Source: Plumapathes pennacea (taxonomy: Eukaryota; Cnidaria; Anthozoa; Antipatharia; Myriopathidae). From it: a stretch of DNA of 64,000 nt. Where the stretch lies: contig OZ038472.1 of the NCBI GenBank assembly GCA_964036295.1, forward strand, positions 2,061,501-2,125,500, in the 5' to 3' direction. The translations under genes and the position numbers were made by a program. The notes below the pieces were generated by a model that was given only the letters and a program-made list of their open reading frames with translations, had not been told where the DNA came from and made no database searches. Of this stretch, positions 1-12,400 are shown one piece after another. Each line of letters starts with the position of its first letter. Positions within the stretch are counted from its first letter, which is position 1.

Positions 1-23
1 GGGGGGGGGGGGGGGGGGGGGGG
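1..23. repeat. Poly-G tract at window start
   Basis: The window opens with 23 consecutive G, inside an intron of the first gene. Similar G or C runs recur at about 22141-22162, 31979-31990, 35275-35290, 40963-40980, 42851-42872 and 49254-49283. Lengths of such runs are unreliable in assemblies. Confidence 0.9.
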
Positions 24-152
24 AGGTTAAGCCAATCAGGAACAAAACCAAAATTGAATTGCGATCTGCTCACGCAAGCAATCAAGAATCTGTCTGTTAT
101 GGTATGGATTTTCTTCGTGCATTTTTGACAAGGGTGTATTTTTAATTTCCAG

Positions 153-3100
153 CCTCTTGCCGAGACCCTGGCACTCCGACCAACGGAATCAAAATTGAAG
201 GCTTCGATTTCGGGCATGGAAAGCGAGTGCGTTTCAGTTGCAATGCAGGGTTTCAGCTCGTGGGAAAATCCAGTATTCAGTGTCAAAAAGGAGAATGGAA
301 TGGAGTCATTCCACAGTGTAAAGGTATAAACAGAAACAAACAAACGGAACAAAACAAAGAGGCTTAAGGTTGTGTGTTCACTTTTTCGCTCTTTTAGTTC
401 TTTGCCCAGATCCTGGAATCCCGAAAAATGGCAAGATCGAGAGTGGTGTACACCTTTATGATGGCGAGTCGATTAGATATGATTGCAAGGACAAGTTCAA
501 TCTGATTGGTTCTAGCGTCATAACCTGCTTGGCAGGAAACTGGAGTTCATCGATACCTGTTTGTAAAGGTAATACAGAAACTGACGATAAAGATAACAGC
601 TAAAATGTACTGTTAGCGTCAAATGGGAATTGCTATCCCATTTATCGCTGCAATTTATTATCACATTTGGCCTGTTACCGGACCGATCACGAAATTTAAA
701 TTATTTCTTTGAGGTTTTACTGCCAAGTCCAGTTAATACAATATATTAACAACACTAAACAACTCCCTTCGCAATATCGCATAGTAATGTGCAAGTAACC
801 AATTAGTAACGTGGAAAATATACAGCCGTATACTACACTCATTTAACGTGGCATCGCTAGTTTCTACAGCTATCAGCAGGTTTACAGGTATTCCACAACA
901 AAACTAACACAAGTAGTTTGTAATATTTTGAGATCTAACTACTGGACTACATTTTACAAATATGATCTTTTTAAGCGTGTTTAAAACTAAAGTTTAAGAT
1001 AAGACGTAAGTTTGGCTCAAACTAGAACATTTCCAACTCGCATTTTGTTTTTTCCATGCCAGCCCCGTGCAGTAGGCCAGTTGTTCCTCAAAATGGTAGC
1101 ATGAAAGGCGTGGAGTTTGGGCACGGTCATCAGGTCACATTCGAGTGTAACAATAACTTCAGACTTTCAGGAAGCAGTTTTCTGGTCTGTAATGACGGGC
1201 AATGGAGCGCAGATGTCCCACAATGTAAAGGTACACCTCATTCTATAAATAATGGTCTTCACTTTTGCGGTTTACATTTTTCTTCTAACCTGCACAAAGT
1301 TTACGAATAGTGATAAAAGAATTAATCTGGCCTGCTAGTTTTTCCATCGACTTAACTTCATGGTAGCTGAAGGGACTGAATTTGTATGGAAAAGATATTT
1401 GAAATATATCCCCACAATGTTGATTAACCCACTTACTCATATAGGGAGAGAAAGGTCATCAAATGCTTTCCCTAATACAAAAGATTGAACGAACTGGACA
1501 GTATCAAATACAACATTGTTTTGCAACGATGAAATTGTAAAAATGTATCATACACTTAGTTAGTAATGTTATACTATTGTCATCGCAGCACAGTGTAGCG
1601 ACCCAGGCAGCCCTGACAATGGCAGTAGGATTGGAAGCAACTTTATTGACGGGCAGACGGTTGCCTTCACGTGCAATGCGGGTTTTGACCTTGTTGGTTC
1701 TCAGATTCTGCACTGTTTTGAAGGAAAATGGAACACTCGCATACCACAATGCAAAGGTAGGGTGCGCGATTATTGTGAAAAGTTAATGGCCTGGCTAAAC
1801 GAAGACATATTGTGTCCTTCGATGTTTCCAGGGTGGCAAAACGTGCGGCAACATTGTTGCGCTCCGCGCGGACACAACAGATGTTTCTAAAGTTTTCAGA
1901 ATATATCTTAAGGCCTGGCAAAACGAGGACACATTGTGGCGGCAACATTGCTGGTGTGTGCATGTTTCCCAAATAGTGCCCCGTTATGCCACGCGCGAAA
2001 CATTTGTTGCGGACACAAATTTGTGTCCTGGACACAAGAAATGTTTCTGAAAAACTTTAAAAACATTTGTTGTGTCCGCGAGGAGCGTAAAAATGTGGCT
2101 GCACGTTTTGCCACCTTGAAAACATCGAAGGACACAATGTTGCTGCCACAATGTGTCTTCGTTTTGCCAGGCCATTAGCGTCCAGGACTATTTCCTATTT
2201 CATCGACTGTTTCTTCCTCTTCTTGTCAAATTGTAGCTAAGTGCAAGGACCCTGGAAGTCCTGCGAACGGACAGCGGTCTGGAACGGACTTCAGCCACGG
2301 CAAAAAGGTTCGCTTTGTTTGTCAATCTGGATTCAGGCTGACAGGAAGCCAGGCGATTATTTGTCACGATGGAGCATGGAGTTCTTCAATCCCACTCTGC
2401 AAGGGTGAGTTCTCTTGTCTCTTAGTTTTGAAAGCTCCGATCAAACGGTGAATAAAACATCGCCAGAAATTTCAGACATCCGGTTGCGCCATCTCGGAAG
2501 AGGCATCAGGTTTCACGCTGACAGCCGCTCAAGAAATAACAAAGAAATGTATGGGATCTGATAATAAATTGTGCTTTTCGCTTAACTGAAGCACGTTCGT
2601 AAAAATGTCTGGGCAGCATTCGGAAGAGGAAAGCTTCCTAAACACAACAGTACAAAAAATATTTATCTCCGGTAAAATTCGATGTGTACTTTTTTGAATT
2701 TAAAATTTCGGCCGACGTAAGAAGGGATTGATAGCAGAATACGCTCAAAACCGGCTACTGTCACTTTTTAAGCTGCATTTAATACAAGAACCTTGGGTAA
2801 AACGCAAAATGTCTACCCCGTACCTGATTGTCGAAGGATTGAACATCTCCTGTGAAGCCTCAGTCAGTCCCCTGGAGCAAATTCGATGTGTACTTTTTGT
2901 GTTTGAATTTGCAGTTCACAGCCAGCCATGGCGAATACCTCCCGTGAAATACGCTGACTTCGGATGTTGATATTTTGGGCTGGGAAGCTCCAAATCGCAT
3001 GAAAATTGTACCAAACGAAAGCTAATTTCAACTAGGTCGTTCAGCGGCACGTCTCCTAAACGTAGCAGTCTCTTTTTGAACCGGAGAAACCCATCCCTCC

Positions 3101-6100
3101 CCCACCCCACTGAGGCAAAGTACGTAACAATGTTGAATGTGTGAATGGCGCATGCTCATACCGCACGCCGCTGGGAAAGACCGGAAGCAATCGTGGACGC
3201 AAAATGTCCGGAATTTCTGGCGATGAGTTGATGATGGTTGAGGGATCGCAACTATCATGCCATAGAATCCGTGATCAAACGGGAAAAACTCTCATCAACT
3301 ATCACGGAAATTTTTAACAAGAGAAAGATAGTTGATAGTCTATGATTACAGCTTCGATTATAAATACTACCGTACAAATAATATGAACGAATTTGACCAG
3401 TACACTTCTGTTGCGTGAGGTATAAGTTGACGCAGCTTGTTTTTATTTTTTTCGGTGCGTTTTCCTGGCGTTTTACTGCGCTTTTCTTCGAAAACATGAC
3501 TTGTAGAAAGGTGCCTCAGATGCTCCGTACAACTTACTTTTTTCCATATACAAAACGATGCCTCATTGAATACGCATGGTTGCGTCATTCACTCACTGAC
3601 TGTTATATAATTGTCACTACTTCCACTATCGATAGAGTCTTGCAGTGACCCTGGACTTCCTCAAAATGGGAAGAGGTTTGGGAATGATTTTAGACATGGC
3701 AAACGCGTGACGTTTGCATGCAACAGTGGATTTGTGTTGAAGGGTCAGTCAACAAGCGTCTGTATCGCTGGCAATTGGAGCTCGTCTCTTCCACAGTGTA
3801 AAGGTTAGTGGCTCATGCACCAAGAGAGCAACATAAAGGGAAAGACTTTTAAAGTGTTACCCGTTCAATCTCAAGAGTGATCAACTTTAACTCTCTTTTC
3901 AGTCTCTAACCAACGATAATATCATACAGTATGGCGAGCTTGGCTTTTGATCGCTTGTTCAGATGACAACTATCAGTTCTCACTACATCACTCGTACAGT
4001 TTCTTCCTAAAAGACTGGGAGAATCTGTATTTTGAGCTTGGGAATGAAAGAGTTAATGACATCTATTAGGACTTGGCCAAATACGGTATAACGACACAAA
4101 TAAGACTGACCATGTGAGGGGTCGCCCGTCTGACAGATCCCTGTTGTTTTCGAGAAGCCTGTGTGTGAGAACTTTAACCCTTTCACTCTCAAGTTCAAAA
4201 TGCATCTTCTCCGAACCTTTTAAGAGGAAGATTATGAGTGATGTAGTGAGAACGGATAGTTTAATCAGCTATCATCTGAGCAAGATATCAAAAGCCAAGT
4301 TCTCCTTACTATAGAATGTATTTCTGGTGAGAAACTGAAAGAGAAAATCAAAGTTGATCACTCTTGGAGCGAAAGGGCTAAAGTTCCTCAAGTATGAGAA
4401 ACCAGGTCACCCGACCAACGCCCCCACCCAAGGAAGGAGAGGAGGGAGGGGTGGGGAATGCATGAGTGACTGACCAAGTGAAATAGTTGCGTGCATCACT
4501 TTTGCTTTCTGTAATGATTCGTGAAAAGAAGTGATAAAAACTCCGCAGTGATTGCACTTCGCGTGGGTCGGATATTTTCTCCTGGCTTTCTCAAATGAGT
4601 TGCCTTGCTAACTGATTACTCTCAACTTAGAAGGCGGTTTACCACGGATGGGGTAAAGAGTCAATGATTTAGCTCTTTTAACATAATGTCTCCTTTTTTG
4701 TGCGTGTGTTTAGCAAATTGCAAAGACCCTGGATCACCAGCCAACGGGAAGAGAATTGGAAACAGTTTTCATGATGGAGAGACGGTGCTTTTCAAGTGCA
4801 ATAAGCGCTATACGCTGATTGGTCCGCAGCTTATCCGTTGTAAAGAAGGATCTTGGGATAACGAAAACCCCGTCTGTAAAGGTGAGTTCTTTCTTAAATT
4901 TAGCGAAAACCCTTTGGTTTCAGTAGAAACTGGCTGCGATATCCATCAGAAATCAGGTTGACAACAAAATATACGGTAGCCACTTTACAGACTTCAAGCG
5001 TTTACCGTTTACTAAACTTTGGTGACTTCTAGTGCGAAGACTTTGCTTTGCCCTTTCTCAAGACACAGCTAGGTTGTCGTTTTGTGAGCTAAATTTGCAG
5101 GCGTAAACTACAAAAACGTTTAGACCTAACCCACAGTTAGAGTAACCAGTGCTTTAAACAACCGGCTCTCGAACTTAAAACCGGCCTGACATTACTAGAT
5201 ATATTGTGGATGCATATTATTTCACTGGGTTTAAACCAAAATTCTAAGCCTATGGTATGCATATATTGCAGCTTCATGTGTTGATCCCGGTTCCCCCAAA
5301 AATGGGGCACGACAAGGCTCGAACTTTGGACATGGACAGGAAGTTAAGTTTGTTTGCAACTCGGGGTTTGATCTTGAGGGTAACAATGCAGCCGTGTGCA
5401 CTGAAGGCAAATGGAATTCTTCTCTTCCGACATGCAAAGGTGAGAAAAGGGTGCAAGTCAGCCTACTATTAACCATTTCACTCTTAAGAGTGATCAACTT
5501 CAATTTTCTCCTTCAGTTTCTCACTAGAAATATATCATACAGTATGGAGAACTTGGCTTTTGATACCTTGCTCAGATGAAAGCTGATTAAACTATCAATT
5601 TACGTTGTGGTCGTTCAGGTCAGAGTAGTCTCCAGAAAGACTGTAAGTTGTTGTTGATTGACGTTTCGACCTGAGCTGAAGTCATTCTTCAGAGTCGAGT
5701 AAAGAAGCTTCGTCAGATGATTTGGCATTTACGTCTCTGGTCATTGATACGATTGGTCTATAGCATTACGTATTGGACGATATACGAAAATATCCGTCTT
5801 TGGTTTAACATGTCCTGCCTTAGCCTAGATTAGTTTAGTTAAACTTTGCGTCTTGTTTCATGACTGTATTTAAACTAACTAAAGTTGTGAATTTACTGTG
5901 TTTCTCTTATAAGGCAAGTGTCCTGATCCAGGAACCCTCACCGATGGAACTAGACTCGGTAACACTTTCAATGACGGACAGGCAATCACCTTCCAGTGTA
6001 TTTCAGGCTTTACTCTGATTGGCTCTCGGACTATTCGCTGCATCGGTGGGCAGTGGGACTCTGCAAAACCTGTATGTAAAGGTAAGCCGGCTTGCAATAA

Positions 6101-6413
6101 CAAATTAAACCAATAGGTTCGACTACAGGACTAAAATATCGTACGGGCTATTCTTAGCAAATGCAACGGATGGTGCAGTGAGTTTCGAATTCACATTTGG
6201 AATGCAAACTTAGCTTGTTTCTTTGTTTATGTTTATTTTGGGAAGCTTCTTGTACGGATCCTGGTTTTCCGAAAAATGGCACCAAAATTGGTTCAAACTT
6301 CGAGCACGGACAACAAGTTCGTTTCGCGTGCAACCAAGGCTTCAATCTTGAAGGAAGCCATAGCTCTGTTTGCAACAACGGCAGATGGACCGAGTCTCTT
6401 CCGGCATGCAGAG
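153..6413 (+). CDS. Ten consecutive CCP (sushi) exons of the mosaic gene
   Basis: Each of the ten exons (153-323, 398-568, 1063-1230, 1589-1756, 2237-2404, 3636-3803, 4714-4881, 5272-5439, 5914-6081, 6246-6413) codes for one whole CCP domain of about 56 residues. Each shows the opening CxDPGxPxNG (or close variant), the central FxCxxGFxLxG, the last-third Trp (GxWxSxxPxC) and four cysteines, and ends CKG or CRG. All are symmetric 1-1 exons, so any one can be duplicated or skipped in frame. CCP domains bind proteins or glycans in complement regulators and adhesion molecules. The exons at 1589, 5272 and 6246 are especially alike, suggesting recent tandem exon duplication. Confidence 0.92.
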
Positions 6414-9400
6414 GTAAGGGCACAAACGGAAGGGTAGTAGCCTATTTTGCCCAAACTGATACACAAAGATATCGATATTTTTTCTGCGTCAAATTCCAGA
6501 TGTCAACGAATGCTCGGAGGGAACCGCGGTCTGTGACGTAAATGCGGGATGTGTCAACATCTTGGGGTCCTACCGCTGCGTCTGCAGAGATGGATTTGAC
6601 GGGAACGGCAAAACATGTCGGAGAAAAGGTGGCTGATATTGCACAAGCAACTCATATGATCACTTGTTTAGCGTGTGACTATAAAAAAGTTCGTTGGGAC
6701 TTAAAAAATCAAACAAAATTCTCTCATTTTGCGCGCGCGTTAATGTTACGGTTGAAAACTTGTTTTCGGACACTTAAATCTAACTCTTGTTGGATAAGGC
6801 TACGTTTACACTATACCGGATAGGATTTTGAGCCGTTGCGAAAACCTATCCGGTACAGTGTAAACACGAAAAGATCGGTCCGGAGCGACTTTGGCTGAAA
6901 AACCTATCCGGTACAGTGTAAACACAAGGCCAGTCCGGAGCGGCTTTGTCACAATCAATCAATGCAATCGGAGCGTTTTCCTATCCGATACGGGTCCGTA
7001 CCACTTTCAGAAGCGGAGCGGAGCAAAAGCGCTCCGTTTCAAAAAATCGCTCCGAAAACAGCGTATCCAAATGTAAACGGAAGGCCTGTCCGGTACGTTT
7101 TTGCGACGCTACGGAAAGCTATCCGGTATAGTGTAAACGTAGCCTGAGCAGTGGAAAAGTACAGAAAGCGCGCAAATTATCGGTTGCTATGGTAACATGT
7201 TGCACTTGGTCAGCCAATCAGATTGCAGAAATTTCTACAGCCATACGATAATTAAAATATTTTCGTGCAGGCTGCCAGATTCAGCCTTTAGGAATGGAGA
7301 GTAGGAAGATTGCAAACAGTCAGTTATCGGCTCAGAGCTCAGACCGTATGCTTCCTGGCTGGTTTCCAAGTAAAGCCAGACTGAACAACAAGCATGCCTG
7401 GTGCAGTAAAAAGAAAACCCCGGGACAGGAGTACTTACAAATAGACCTACAAAGCATTCGCCACGTCGCAGCCATCGCAACACAAGGAGTTAAGTGGGCC
7501 CTAAGGAGTTACTTCGTCAGAACATATTCTGTTAAGTACAGTTACGATGGAAGGACTTGGCATTCTTATGAAGCCAACGGCCGCAAAAAGGTAACTAACT
7601 TTATTATCAATAAATTACATTTCTGTTAATTGAGACAATTGTGGACAACTCGACTTATTCAGTTATAATAACCGCGGCCTAACCAATAAAATCGCGGCTT
7701 ATATCTACCAATCTTATTAAACTTTATACTTCCCCCCAGGTGTTTAAAGGAAACAGTGATGCCCGTTCAGTAACCCGCAACAATCTCAGTGACACCTTTG
7801 TAACAAGATTCATCAGGATTTATCCGTTGAGATTTAGAAGAGATATGTGTCTTCGAGTGGAGCTTTATGGCTGTCAAGATGGAGGTGAGTTGAGTAACTC
7901 GTCAACTGGTTTGTTGGTTTGGGAGAACTAGAGTATCCGAAATGATTGTCCAAAACAAAAACCTAAATTACTTAAATTACATTGCCAATAAAACACTTTC
8001 AACCAATCAGATAATTAAGAAAAGATCAATCAGCAGTGCGAGGAAACGCTCTCGCCACTTACGTGCGGAGATCGAAATCGAGTTTTCTCTGAGTTCCTGA
8101 TTGTCCAATCCGAAATTGCAACAAACACAAAACCAAAGCAGTCACACGACTACGGTGCTCTGACAGTCATCCGAAAACCGCATCTATTTTGGCTGACTCG
8201 TGAAGCGTTTTAAACGTATTTGTAGCATATACATGCACTGCTGTCTTTACTGTTTCTTTTAATTCTATTTACAGCTGTTTGTGACAATCCAGGCGTCCCG
8301 GCGAACGGTCAAAGGACTGGCGATACTTTCCAGGATGGAAGCATTGTTGAGTTCTCCTGTTCCGCAGGACTAAATCTGATTGGCTCTCATAAACTTCTTT
8401 GTGGAGGCGGCAAATGGAATTCCACCGTACCCTCTTGTGCAGGTGCATGCCATATGTGGCTGAAGAGAAAGAATCAGTTCTTTCTGTAGCTTTTCCACGA
8501 CTTTATCCGACAAGAGTTAGATTTAAGCGTCCGAAAACAATTTAACCGTAGCGCGCGTGCTTAAAAGAGAGAGTTTTTTTTTTTAATTTTGAGTCGAGAT
8601 GTTTGAAAATTGTACCAAATTGTACCTAAGGACTCGTGTAATTTTGGTACTGCAACTTTCAAACATCACCCGTGGTGTAAATCATTAATTGAACTCGCAC
8701 TCATATGGATTACCTATACTTATGATGATAACTGTTGTTGTTTTGTGTATTAGCTGTCTGTAGCGACCCTGGAACTCCTGACCATGGTTCTCGGAATCGC
8801 AATTGGCAACGACAATTCCTTGAAGGCGAAATGATACAGTTTTCGTGTGACTCAGGCTTCAGGATACTTGGTGCTCCTTTGGTTATCTGCACTGGTGGGC
8901 AGTGGAATTCACGGCCACCAACTTGTGTCGGTAAGAGACGAGTGAGCGAGTGAGATTGATTGACCTTTGAAACTCGTGGTATTTACACGGTATTTATACA
9001 TCACTTTAAAAATAATTGCTTTAAACAAAATCCATCGCAATATAGAATTATCGTAATATGCACAGTAGGGTAATACACAAAATTTAGCTATGCAAAGAGA
9101 GAAAGGTGGGGTTCTGTAGTTTATTCATCAACATTCCAATAGTATAGGAGAAACCAAGAGATTGACAACCTAGAACAGCGTAAATAATCATCGATATCTA
9201 AAGGACTTTCAAGTCAGTCTAATTACTAAATACTACTTCTGCTCCTTCTACTCGTCCATATTCGTCTTCTTCTTCCAGATATAGATGAATGCGGCACAGG
9301 CCCTGCCGACTGCGACACAAACGCCAATTGCGTCAACTCGTACGGTTCGTACCGGTGCGTCTGCAACGACGGGTACACGGGAGACGGAAAGACGTGCACA

Positions 9401-12400
9401 GGTACAAAGATGGGCTTGGATAAGCGACTTAGAATAGTACATTGATGTGGGGGCAATTGTGGAGTAGATGTTGCGGTATAACCTTATTATGCTTTATGGA
9501 ATAGTAATTTCTGGAAGGGACGCAAGCACAAAAACAAGGATCAAACATTTCATTGCGTCGTTCGTAAAAACGAGGCTTCATAGTCCTTCTCTCACGTTGA
9601 CGCATTGTACGTTTTACGACCGACTACGACGCAGACTAAACTAGTGTTCGCAGGGAAAGGATTCTAGATTTTACACGGACAGTTAACCCTTTCATTACCA
9701 AACTCAAAATGTAGATTCTCCCAACCTTTTAAGAAGAAACTGTATGAGTGATGTAGTGAGATTTGATTTTTCAATTAGCTTTTATCTGAGCAAGTAATCA
9801 AAAGCCAACTTCTCCTTTCTGTATGATATATTTCTGGTGAGAAACTGAAGGAGAAAATTAAAGTCGATCACTCTTGGGATTATCGACTGATATCCGTGAC
9901 CACTGCCAGCACAACTGAATGCACTTGGATTTCGTCATATCGAGCTCTTTTTGTTTATTTTCAGACATTAGTCAGATCGTACACTGCAAAAAGCCTGTAG
10001 CACCTGCAAACGCAATTCCTCGCCCAAACAAAGACTGGTTTAACGACGGGGAGCGAATCAGTTTCATTTGCAGCCCGGGATATTATACCAGCGGTTTCTC
10101 AAGGCAGCAATGTCAAAATGGCGGCTGGAATCCACCTCAACCCGGATTCCGGTGCAGACGTAAGTGTGGCTCAGTATCCAAACAACTGATGAATATTTTC
10201 ATAAAAATTACTCAAGCAATGATTGTTGTACCTCTTTTTCCCCTACTCTTCTGTTCCTGCTCGTCCTTTCCTTTATTCTGCTTCTCCTTGTCCCTGTCCT
10301 TGCTTTTATTCTTGTCTTCGTTCTCGTTCTTTTTTCTTTTTATTGTTCTCGTTCTTGTCCTTCTTCTGATAGTGTTTCTATTCCATGCTTCATCTTAACT
10401 TTGTTCGTCTTCTTATTTCCATATCCTTCTCATTTCATCTCTTTCATATTCAGCGAGAAACTGTGGCGACCCAGGCACGCCTTTGAACGGCAAAAGGACG
10501 GGCTACTTGTTCAGTGTACACAGCACAGTTAAATACATTTGCAGTGTTGGATTTGCCTTAAAAGGTCCGAGTGAGCGAGTCTGTCTAACGAACGGTTCTT
10601 GGAGTGGAACTACTCCCAAGTGCAAAGGTAAATAGTTAAACATCATATATTTTGCATAAAAAGTTCATTCCAGAAAATCAGTTGAAACACTTAAGATCAT
10701 TGGCCCTGATGTGCGCTTTTGATATGAACTAGTTAAGGTGTCACCCGTAAATGACGCCTTTTCAGGTGATTCTTAAAAACATAGCAGCAAATAACCAAAC
10801 ATGGGCGTATTACATGTCAAACTGCTTGTCATTAGATTTTCCAGCCATTCGTAATAATAACTGCCATGCATGGATACTAAATAAGGAAGACATCATTGTG
10901 CAATCAACTCACACGACATTTAATCGATTGAAACTCTTCTGTCTCAGCGGTGGACTGCGGTCGGCTGCCTGTACCCAACAGAGGAGTAAAAACTGTCGAA
11001 ACAAAAACAACGTTTGGGGGGAGAGTAGAGTTCGAATGTCCAGGCTACAAGCTCGTCGGATCAGCGTCCAGAACGTGCCAAGGAGATGGCCAATGGAGCG
11101 GGCAGACTACAGTTTGTGAAGGTAAAGTACTTTTGCTCACGTGACAGCGTAGCCTGCCAATACAGCCCCTAGGGGCCCTTAAATCGGGCCCCTAATGAGT
11201 GTTCGCGAGAATGGCTAGGCTCAGTCCCCAGCCGTTGGGTCTTTCGACACTCGCGATCTTCCTACAGAATGCCACATGCAACGTCAAACGCCCGGAATCC
11301 GGGCATCACTCACTTCAGCCTAAATTATCTGAAACACTATAAAATTCACCAACTCTGACGACAAACCTTGAAGTATCACTGTTGACGTTCCTGAAGCCGT
11401 ACAATCGGCATTTGTCCAACGTTCCGCTTAGAAAGGGCAAGAAGAGGTCAGTGTCTTTGTGAAAGGATCGACTTCATCAATACGGAATTTTACGCAAGAC
11501 CGTTTGCGTCCCAAAAAGTCTGTAATAACTAATTTAATAGTGTTTCCTTGATTCTTGCAGTGGTAACGTGTTCCGACCCTGGTAAGCCAGCTAATGGTGA
11601 AGCACGTGCTCTTCGTGGATTTGTCTACGGTGCCTCAGTACAGTTTACCTGTCAAAAGGATTACGTTCTCATCGGCCGTACCGTCATATACTGCAAGTCC
11701 AATGGTTTATGGACTGGCAACCCGCCCCGTTGCTTGGGTAAGTATTGATATGTTAGTGGTAGCAACTTGACCCTTTCACTCCCAACCTCAAAATACAGAT
11801 TCTCCCAACCTTTGAAGAAGAAAATGTACAAGTGATGTAGTGAGAATTGATAGCTGAATCAGCCGTCATCTGAGTACACTAGCAAGTGGCAAATTCTCCA
11901 TACTGTAGTATTTAATCTCTGACGAGAGACTAAAGGAGAATGTAGAACTCGGTCACTCTTGGGAGTGAAAAGGAGTGAAACCCTCTAAACTCAAATACAA
12001 TCAAACTTTCCTTTCTTCCCAGTCTCTTAGGCCAGGGGAAAAATTAGCCTGATACTCAAGTTAAATCCAACGAGACTACGGTGTGCCCTGTAACTCTTGA
12101 AAATGATCAAGTTCGGATTTCTCGTTCAGGTTTCTAACCTGTCTATATGTCTTACTGTAACAGTAGAGAGAAGTTGATGTTCTTGGTTTTCGTGTGACGC
12201 CAAGGCCATATGAGTTAAACAACAATATCAACCAATAATTTGCGCTGTACTTTTCCACAGCTTTTTCCGAGGAGTTAGTTGTCAACCGTGACATTAGTGC
12301 GTGCGATGAAAATGTGAAAATTTGCTCGAATTTTTAGTTCCAACGAACCTTTTTATTGCTCAATTCTCAAACATCACATGTGGTGTAAATCATTAATTGC

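Noticed and set aside
1667-2178. Overlapping ORFs of 63-122 residues on both strands
   Set aside because: They are mirror translations of the palindromic MITE at 1784-2177.
6891-7147. Three 61-residue ORFs on the same strand
   Set aside because: They lie inside the MITE at 6797-7145 and read its internal repeats in three frames.
10164-10532. Leu/Phe/Ser-rich ORFs
   Set aside because: These are translations of a CT-rich intron tract running into a CCP exon in the wrong frame.
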